NCBI GenBank assembly: GCA_031277345.1
Contig: JAITMO010000041.1
Span: 1-36,864, forward strand
DNA from: Candidatus Bathycorpusculum soli
GTDB lineage: Archaea; Thermoproteota; Bathyarchaeia; Bathyarchaeales; Bathycorpusculaceae
Reading direction: 5' to 3'
Length of the DNA stretch: 36,864 bases
Position 1 is the stretch's first letter. Every line of letters begins with the position of its first letter. The position numbers and the translations under genes were made by a program. The notes under the pieces are model-generated. The model did no database searches. It was not told where the DNA came from and saw only the letters and a list, made by a program, of their open reading frames with translations. Positions 1-8,300 of the stretch are shown here, piece after piece.

Positions 1-164
1 TGGGTTTGTTTGTTTTTCGTGTTTTATTTCATCTGCCTGTTTGTTGTTTGTTGTTATTGTTATGTTGTGTTATTTTTATAAAGTTATGTGTGTATATGAC
101 GCATATAAGGTTGGATGCAGGTTAGATAAGAGTGTGGTTATGCAAGGTAAACTGGTGGTTTTTC

Positions 165-458
165 GTGTTTACAAGAATAGTAAGTGGGGCAGGGACTAGT
201 TCGACTTTTATTAACAGGTTTGTTCAGACATTTTACGGTCAGAATACTGCTAGTCATAAGGGTGGGTATAGGTATCATGGGCATGGTTTGATGGAGGATA
301 TTGCTCATATAAAGTTCATATGCGGGGTCATAATTATAAGAGGGTCTGATTTGGAGAGGACGTTAACTTTTTTAAAGAAGTACAATGCTAAGATCTATAC
401 CAGAGACATTACGTTAACGCCTGAAGATGAAAAAACCTTAACCAAAGAAGACACATAA
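165..458 (+). CDS. Conserved archaeal hypothetical protein (about 97 aa); GTG start at 165 proposed, ORF track extends to 132
   Basis: ORF 132..458; motif TFINRFVQTFYGQ...YRYHGHGLMEDIAHIKFICGVIIIRG...FLKKYNAKIYTRDITLTPEDEKTL resembles a small conserved archaeal family of unknown function (from memory). Confidence 0.6.
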   Translation: MFTRIVSGAGTSSTFINRFVQTFYGQNTASHKGGYRYHGHGLMEDIAHIKFICGVIIIRGSDLERTLTFLKKYNAKIYTRDITLTPEDEKTLTKEDT

Positions 459-938
459 TTTTGTCCCAAAGCCGGTGTCACAGAAAAAACTATAAGAAAA
501 ATTGTTCACACATTAGCAGTCAATGCACAAATTGCAAAAAAAATACCAAACAGTTGGATGTATAGTGTAAGAACACATAGTCTAAGAAAATTCTTCCGAA
601 GCCAACTAAGCACAGCAAAAATTGATCCTGAAATAGTTGAATACATGATGGAACATACAATAAACACATACACAGACATACAAAGCTTAGGCATAAAAAC
701 CCTAAGAAACAGCTACGCAGCAGCTGGACTATCAGTCAGACCAAAAACACAAGTAAACCGCATTGAACAACTTAGAGAAATCATAAGAGCATGGGGAGAA
801 AACCCTGAAGAACTATTATCAAAAGACGCTTTAAGAAGAGGCAACATCACTGAAACACAAGAACAATATAAAAATCATCAATTGTCGATACTTGCAGATC
901 AACTTAAGCAGATTATAAGAAAAGAATTAGCAAAATAA
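459..938 (+). pseudogene. Tyrosine recombinase/integrase, C-terminal remnant
   Basis: Reading continues in frame from 459 (FCPKAGVTEKTIRKIVHTLAVNAQIAKKIPNSWMYSVRTHSLRKFFRSQL...YMMEHTINTYTDI): HxLRKFF box and final Tyr region of phage-type integrases; N-terminal and core-binding parts absent. Confidence 0.75.
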
Positions 939-972
939 GTCAAACTATGGTACTTTTTCACGCATATGAAAA

Positions 973-1047
973 CGGGTCGTGAGGGATTTGAACCCTCGAC
1001 TTCCAGCTTAGAAGGCTGGCGCTCTATCCGTGCTGAGCTAACAACCC
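973..1047 (-). tRNA. tRNA-Arg (anticodon TCT)
   Basis: Reverse complement GGGTTGT TA GCTC AGCACGGATA GAGC G CCAGC CTTCTAA GCTGG AAGTC GAGGG TTCAAAT CCCTC ACGACCC G folds as a full cloverleaf; anticodon loop CTTCTAA. Confidence 0.95.
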
Positions 1048-1233
1048 ATTGTTGATGATAGATATAGTATTTCACGTTTTAAGCCTTACTGTAATTTACT
1101 GTAAAGTGACGTGGAGTTGTTTATTGTCTAAGAGCACTGTGTAATATTCCAGTTTTTATTGACATTTTTTTGGGTGGTGTTTTTGTGTTTTTTATAGATA
1201 TGTTATTATTTTTCATTTTAGGGTTTATTTTCA

Positions 1234-2262
1234 ATGTCGCGTGTTAAGGCTATTTCATTGTTTTCGGGTGGGTTGGATAGTATTCTTGCTACTCAACTTA
1301 TTGTTAATCAGGGTGTAGAGGTTATTGCGTTTAATGTGAAAACTCCGTTTGGTATTCCCAGAAAAACTGGGGAAAGTGAGGCGGAGGCTGCAATCAAGTA
1401 TTTGAAGGTGCCTTTAGAAGTTGTTTCGGCTGATAAAGAGTATATTCGTATGCTTAGAAAGCCAAAGTTTGGGTATGGTAAAAATATTAATCCGTGTATT
1501 GATTGTAAAATTTTTATTTTAAAACAAGCAGTCAAATACGCTAAAAAGGTTGGTGCGGATTTTTTGTTTACAGGTGAGGTATTAGGGGAGCGTCCTATGT
1601 CTCAGCATGGTCCAGCGCTTAGAACTATTGAAAACGCTGCAGGATTAAAGGGTAAACTATTGCGACCACTTTCAGCAAAACTTTTACCGGAAACTGTGGC
1701 AGAAAAGAAAGGTCTTGTTGACCGAAACAAATTGTTGGCTATTTCGGGGCGTTCTCGTAAACCTCAATTTCAATTAGCCAAAGAATTAGGCATCGCAGAG
1801 TACCCCTCACCTGCAGGGGGGTGTCTTTTAACTTGTGAAGAATACTCAAAAAAGTTATCAGACCTATTTGAACACAAAAAAAACATAACAAGCTCTGATG
1901 TGGCATTACTACGATCTGGTAGACATTTCAGAGTAGAGAAAAACAAGATTATAGTAGGACGAAATGAAACAGAAAACAAAACACTAAAAACACTTAAAGA
2001 TAAAAATGAATACCATTTTGAACTACCAAATATTGTAGGACCAATAACTATTCTACAGGGCGCTAAAACTAAAAAGGCAATTCAAACCGCAGCGCAATTA
2101 ACAGCTTGTTACTCAGATGCTAAAACAAAAACAGTTAAAGTAAACTATGGCAAAACCACATTAGACAAAACAATAACCGTTACAATACTTAGCAGATCAG
2201 AAGCCGACAAACTCCGAGTTAAAGAAAAAGCAAACAATTCACTCAATATCAATAAAAAATAA
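1234..2262 (+). CDS. PP-loop ATPase, tRNA thiouridylase-like (ThiI/MnmA-like)
   Basis: SGGLDS PP-loop; GEVLGERPMSQHGPALRTIE; RPLSAKLLPET; GRSRKPQFQLAKELGI..YPSPAGGCLLT conserved blocks. Confidence 0.8.
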   Translation: MSRVKAISLFSGGLDSILATQLIVNQGVEVIAFNVKTPFGIPRKTGESEAEAAIKYLKVPLEVVSADKEYIRMLRKPKFGYGKNINPCIDCKIFILKQAVKYAKKVGADFLFTGEVLGERPMSQHGPALRTIENAAGLKGKLLRPLSAKLLPETVAEKKGLVDRNKLLAISGRSRKPQFQLAKELGIAEYPSPAGGCLLTCEEYSKKLSDLFEHKKNITSSDVALLRSGRHFRVEKNKIIVGRNETENKTLKTLKDKNEYHFELPNIVGPITILQGAKTKKAIQTAAQLTACYSDAKTKTVKVNYGKTTLDKTITVTILSRSEADKLRVKEKANNSLNINKK

Positions 2263-2496
2263 GATCTACCCTCAGAGCAAGACAGCTTTGTTCTAAAAAA
2301 TTTGGGAGTCTGGTTTACCCTTATTTTACGAACCAAAACACTTTTACTATAGACAGCCTCCGAAAAATTCTCAAATATGGTTTGAAATGCAATTATACAC
2401 CACTTTAAGAACGAGATGGTGTTTCCAGAGGCGCCTATAAATTAACACTTGCCCCATCAAAGGATAACAGATAGCAAACTAAAAATAGTTAAAGGG

Positions 2497-4284
2497 TTAG
2501 ATTATTTTTTCTAGGTCTTTTATAAAGTTTTCAAAAACTTTTAAGCCGCCATTCCAAAAGTCGGGTGTTTTTGGGTTTAATTGCAGGGTTTGTCCAATTT
2601 CTAATGGTGATAGGCTACTACCTGCAGAGAGGGCTTGTTTGAATTTTGGCACAAATAACTTACCTTCTGTTAAGTATCGTTCGTATAACGAATATACAAA
2701 CATTTGAGCGTAGACGTATGGGTAATTGTAGAAGCGGTAATTTGCCATATAATAGTGGGGTTTCATGGTCCATTCGGCTTCCATTTCGGGAAACCATATA
2801 ACTGTATCACCAAAAATACGATCTCGGGCGGTAGTCCAGTGGTTACAAATGGTTGTGTAATCCAAAAACTTGTCCTGTTCAATTGAATTGTAGAGGGCTT
2901 GTTCAAACCATACTCTTGCAGTAACTTGGAAAGTCGTCATACCTGCTTCATCTAAAATCAAACATAATACTGCTCTACGTTCAACATCTGATTTTGCCTC
3001 AGCTAAAAGCAAATCTGCTAAGAGTAACTCGCCAAAAATAGATGCTGTCTCAGCCACAATAGAGGGTACATTAACGTTTAAAGGCGTTTGACTACGCGAC
3101 ATATACCAATCATGCGTTGCATGACCCAATTCATGTGCCAAAGTAAAAACGTCACTTAAAGTGCCATTAAAACTTTGCAGAATATAAGCAGACTTTCCAT
3201 TATAATAATTAGCACAAAAAGCACCATTTCGTTTTCCAAAACGCGGTGCAGCATCAATACGACGTTTAGCAAACATTTCCCTAACCGCCACAGCATAATC
3301 AAAATCAAACCGACTGTAAGCACGAACAATCAAATCTCTAGCCTGATCAAAAGTGAATTTAAGCTCCGACACACCCTGCAGAGGCGCAATTATATCATGA
3401 TTCCCTAAAGAAGTCAAACCCAAAAACTTGGCTTTAAGTTTGAGATACCGACGATAAGTCTTAACACCCCTCTCAATACTAACAAGCAAATTATCAATAA
3501 TCGACTGCTCAGTATCATTGTTAATTAAGCTAGACTCCATAGGAGACAGGTATTTTCGATGTTTAGAAACCGCTACCCAGTCATTACAAATATTTCGAAG
3601 CGCAGACGAAAAAATCTCACCATCCTCACCCAACAAACCGTAAATGGAGCGATTAGCAGATTCACGAGTAGCCCTATCAAAATGACTCAATAAACCATTT
3701 GCTTCCCCATAGCTGAGACGTTTTTTCTCACCTAAAACTGAAACCTCAAAAGTACGAGTATTTAACCACTTACTCTGCAACTCCTCCCAAGCATTAACTC
3801 CAAACTGATCTTTCTCAATAATCAACTGCTCCTCAACCTCAGACAACTGATGCTCAACACGCCTATAGACTCGCTCCAAAAAATGACGATAATTAACCAA
3901 AACAGGATCACAAATAAACTCAGGCTTACACTTTAATAAAGCACCTAACTCTAAACGATAAAAAGCAAGCCTCTTACCAAACCTAACCCCCAACTTGTCA
4001 ATTTTATCATTTAACACCTGAGCCTCAAGCGAAGTCATATCAGCAGCAAACACCAAACTCGAATAAAGACCAACATCACCAAACTGTCGACTAAACTTCT
4101 CAACTGCCTCCAAACAATTAAGCAACTCTACAGGAGTTAAATCAGAAATTTTACCACGATACCTCGCCTCAAAATCATCCACCAAAGAAGTAGCCTCGAC
4201 TATAGCCTGACTAATTTTAGAATCATTTACACCACAAAAAAGATCAGACAAATTCCAAACAACCGGATAACACTCACTCAACAT
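2497..4284 (-). CDS. M3 family oligoendopeptidase F-like metallopeptidase (start probably at 4284, MLSECYPVVWNLSDLF)
   Basis: Zinc motif HELGHATHDWY; PoeF-type N-terminus WNLSDLF; ORF extends to 4359. Confidence 0.88.
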   Translation of the reverse strand: MLSECYPVVWNLSDLFCGVNDSKISQAIVEATSLVDDFEARYRGKISDLTPVELLNCLEAVEKFSRQFGDVGLYSSLVFAADMTSLEAQVLNDKIDKLGVRFGKRLAFYRLELGALLKCKPEFICDPVLVNYRHFLERVYRRVEHQLSEVEEQLIIEKDQFGVNAWEELQSKWLNTRTFEVSVLGEKKRLSYGEANGLLSHFDRATRESANRSIYGLLGEDGEIFSSALRNICNDWVAVSKHRKYLSPMESSLINNDTEQSIIDNLLVSIERGVKTYRRYLKLKAKFLGLTSLGNHDIIAPLQGVSELKFTFDQARDLIVRAYSRFDFDYAVAVREMFAKRRIDAAPRFGKRNGAFCANYYNGKSAYILQSFNGTLSDVFTLAHELGHATHDWYMSRSQTPLNVNVPSIVAETASIFGELLLADLLLAEAKSDVERRAVLCLILDEAGMTTFQVTARVWFEQALYNSIEQDKFLDYTTICNHWTTARDRIFGDTVIWFPEMEAEWTMKPHYYMANYRFYNYPYVYAQMFVYSLYERYLTEGKLFVPKFKQALSAGSSLSPLEIGQTLQLNPKTPDFWNGGLKVFENFIKDLEKII

Positions 4285-4417
4285 TAAACGCCTCACACAG
4301 TAACATACCAAACATACGCTTAAACATTTTTTCTCTCCGCATCCCTTAACCATTACCATTAATTAAACCATAAAGTTTAAGGGCAGAAGCTTTGTTTAAG
4401 ATTCAAGTATTCTAACT

Positions 4418-4984
4418 TTGAGGGTTCACAGTTTGAGCACTAACGTCTTAACAATTGAAGAACGAAAAGCAGAAGTTCTCATTCGACTAAGAAAATATAA
4501 ACAAATAGAAAAACAGCCTTACGAAGGCGCATACGCATACATAGTAGATATACCACAAGACAAAGAACGTGCCATCGTATGGTGTATTCTAGGCGAAGCC
4601 ACCGTCGGCATAGCCGCCATGAACACACTCTACAAAATCATGAAAGAAAAAGAACTTGAACGCGCCATCGTCATAACAGAAGGACGATACACACACGCAG
4701 TCAAACTAGGCGCAAAGAAAAAGAACGTAGAACTCTTACCAAAATCTTTTCCAGTATTCAACATATTCGAGCACGGACTAGTCCCATTTCACGAAATACT
4801 AAACGAAAAAGAAAAAACCCAACTACTCACACAATACAAAGTACAACCATACCAAATGCCACAAATAAAATCAGGCGATCCAGCAGTTAAAGTAATCGGT
4901 GCAAAACCAGGTGACGTACTCAAAATCACAAGAAAAAGCACAACCGCCGGCGAACACACAACATACAGATACGTAGTAGAATAA
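4418..4984 (+). CDS. rpoH: DNA-directed RNA polymerase subunit H (Rpb5-like) with N-terminal domain; TTG start at 4418 or 4433
   Basis: C-terminus [70 protein letters not shown] matches the RpoH/Rpb5 C-terminal domain; about 100 aa N-terminal extension. Confidence 0.92.
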   Translation: MRVHSLSTNVLTIEERKAEVLIRLRKYKQIEKQPYEGAYAYIVDIPQDKERAIVWCILGEATVGIAAMNTLYKIMKEKELERAIVITEGRYTHAVKLGAKKKNVELLPKSFPVFNIFEHGLVPFHEILNEKEKTQLLTQYKVQPYQMPQIKSGDPAVKVIGAKPGDVLKITRKSTTAGEHTTYRYVVE

Positions 4985-5028
4985 ACAAATAAACTCTGTC
5001 TATTCACAAATTCTTTTCTTCACTCTAT

Positions 5029-5334
5029 TTAAGACTCTTTTGCTTCAACAGACAATTCATCTAAAATCACTAATGCTTCTCCAAGAGACATATTAAGCCT
5101 ATGAGCAAGCTCTTGAGGAGTTACATCAGGTGTCTCTAAAAGCACACACCCCTTTGTATAAGCCTTATGAGAAACAAACATTACTGAAGAATGGGCAGTC
5201 TCCACAACCAACTGCCAAAGACTCTCTTTACTATAACTATCCAAATCCAAAGAGCAACAACCTATTATAAAACAAACAAACAAACATATACACATTACCA
5301 CACCCACCACAAAATACACAACATCAATCAACAA
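5029..5334 (-). CDS. Small hypothetical protein, N-terminal hydrophobic segment plus HTH-like C-terminus
   Basis: 101-aa ORF; hydrophobic N-terminus, then TPQELAHRLNMSLGEALVILDEL resembling a helix-turn-helix. Confidence 0.45.
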   Translation of the reverse strand: MLIDVVYFVVGVVMCICLFVCFIIGCCSLDLDSYSKESLWQLVVETAHSSVMFVSHKAYTKGCVLLETPDVTPQELAHRLNMSLGEALVILDELSVEAKES

Positions 5335-5396
5335 AAAAAGAAAACATAGAAAAGATAGTACAAATAGTCCATTTAAAAAATAAGAAAAAGAAAAAA

Positions 5397-8300
5397 TTAA
5401 GCCAAAGTTACAAGGCCATCTTTGAGAGATAGTTTTCGGTCGCGCACCAGTCGATTTAAGATATCGTTAAAGCATTCTTTAACCGCATCTACAGAATATC
5501 TTAAACCAAAAATTTTAGCCGTTTCAGTTAACAAAGATATATCACTTATACCTGAAGTATACTTAACAATAAGCATCAGGGCAGCCTCTACTTCTTCAGG
5601 AGGAATATACTCTAATTTACGTTTAGTCTCAGGGATACCCTTGACTGGTTTACGAATTTGCACCTCTTTCAAAGGAAGAGCCCATAAAAAGCCACCTTTA
5701 ATAGTAACTTTTTGCGCCTTAAGCAAAACATTAAGAGACTCCTGAACAGCATGAGTAATTTTTGGCGTTACAGCATGTAAGCCCCAACCATCTGCAAGAC
5801 GTTCAACCGCGTAATCAAAATGAATAGGCCCTTCCCGTTCCACCAAGGATCCAAGGAAACGAGTTTGAATATCTCTATTACTAGGATAATGAAACTCGTT
5901 ACTCTGCCTTGAAATGTAAGTATTTTTGTTGTTGAACGCTTTAAGATAGGGATTAAACGCTATCCGAAGAGGAAAAACCTTGTATGAGACCCCAATTTTT
6001 TCTAAGGACATAAACGAGACTTTATGCATCTCAGTCTCCACAACACCCGCCTCTTCCTCCTCGCCTAAATCAACAGATGGCTTAAGAGATTCTTCATCTA
6101 ACTGCACTTTTTGGGCTTGCTCAAGAGCCTCCTTTAATCGTTTAACTTCAGAATCACGACGTGCAACCCAAGAAGGTGCCCAAACACGATGAACACGCCA
6201 ACCTAAACCTCTAAGAACTTGCTCACGAAGACGATCACGATCACGCGCACTATTGCTTGAACAATAAGTTGGCCCATCACATTCAACACCTAAAAGATAA
6301 CAGCCAGGAGTAACAGGGTCAACAACACCTATATCAATTTTGTAGCCACTACAACCCACTTGAGGTATAACCTTATAACCCAACTTTTGAATCTCAAAAG
6401 CAATATCTTCATCAAGAGAAGACTCAAAAGTTCCAGACGAGTTAAGTGCAACACTAAAAAGCTCTGGCCCTTTCTCAGCGTACTCAAGATAATTCCGCAA
6501 AGTCTGAACACCTAAAGCTTTCACATCAGAGCTAATATCAGCAGACTTTATTGACGAAACAATAACCACCTTTTCACGCGCACGAGTTACAGCAACATTC
6601 AAACGACGCTCGCCACCAGGCTTATTTATAGGTCCAAAATTCATAGTCATCTGACCAGTATGATCATAACCATAACCAACACTAAAGAAAATAACATCAC
6701 GTTCATCACCTTGAACATTCTCAAGATTCTTAACAAAGAAGCCTTCAAGACGGTCTTCCTTAAAGAATTTGTCAAACTCTGGATTTTCTTGCAAACGTCG
6801 ATAAATAGCCTCCTCAATAGCCTCCATCTGAGGTACACTAAAAGTAACTATACCAAGAGTCTTCTTAGGATAATTAGTAAAATGCTCAAACACCAAAGTT
6901 GCAACTTCTTCAGCTTCAACTTGATTATCTCTATTACCACCTCTATCATAAAGACCATTTTGAACATAAACCATCTTTACACCCAAACTATCATGCTTAG
7001 CCTTAGCCGCTGGAAAAGTAATAAGATTACCATCATAGAACTGATTATTAGAGAAAGCAATCAAATCCTCATGCTTACTACGATAATGCCACCTTAACGT
7101 TTTCACAGGCAAACCAATACCTAAACACTCATCAAGTATGCTATCAAAAACTTCAAAGTCTTCATCATTTATTTGACTCCAATCAATATTATCAACGATA
7201 GACTTTTGGAAGAAACTCGTAGGAGGCAACTGTTTATTGTCACCTGCAACAACAAGAGTTTTACCACGATAAATGGAACAAATTGCATCCTCAGGCACAA
7301 TTTGAGAAGCCTCATCAAACAAGACAATGTCAAAATGAGACGCTTCAGGCGCAAGAAATTGACTCACGCTAATAGGACTCATAAGCATACAAGGCTTTAA
7401 TTTAACCAGCAACGTAGGAATTCTCTGCAATAAAGTGCGTATAGGCATTAAATTACGCTTCTTAGCAGCCTCTTTCATAAGAATAGATGTTTCAGAATCC
7501 CCTGCCTGAACCAAAATATTCTGAGGCTTTCGACTATTCGCAGATTCAATAACCATACTAGAAGCTAAACGAATCAACTTCTTATCAAGAGCCTTAAAGT
7601 CATCGATTAACTGCTCATGATTCTCGCGCCGAAAACGACCTAAACGAGAATCCTCTGTATAGAGATTATTTATCCACTCCTGATAAGCACCCCTACGAAA
7701 AGAATCAATCAATTGACTATCCGACGTTTTCTGCTCAACAAGTCGCTCAAAGAAACCACCTAACCCACGAAGCGCAAACCGGTTCCGAAGATCTTTAAAA
7801 TCAATCCAAATCTGCAACTCATCAACCCGCTCACGCAAAATCTTCAACCGCTCATAAACAACAGAGAGAGGCAAATCACGAAGAGCCTGATTCTGATACC
7901 TAAGCTCCTTCTCAAAGCGCGACTCAAAAATAGCAATAGACTGAAGAGCAGTCTCATAACACCTAATCAACTTTACATCTGAAGGCGTATTAGAAACACC
8001 GGTAGCAGCAAGAAGAGCAAAAGCATCAGGAACAACAACATCACCAAAAACTCCCTGCACTTTTTTAACCCACTCAAGCACATAAATAATCTCAGTCCAA
8101 TTCGTTTCAAGCTCACAGAAACGAGAGCCAAACTTTATTTGAAGCTGAGACTTCTCACCAGTTACAGCAGCCTCCTTTCTACGTACAGCCTCAACATTTA
8201 CAAGATCCTCAAGAAGATGTTTATAGGTTTTAGGCACAACCAAAGCAGTAGAAAGAGTCTCTTTTGTCAAAATACTCAAAGGCGCAAACTGCTTCTCAAC

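Noticed and set aside
506-694. 62-aa minus-strand ORF
   Set aside because: Antisense to the integrase remnant; hydrophobic shadow ORF.
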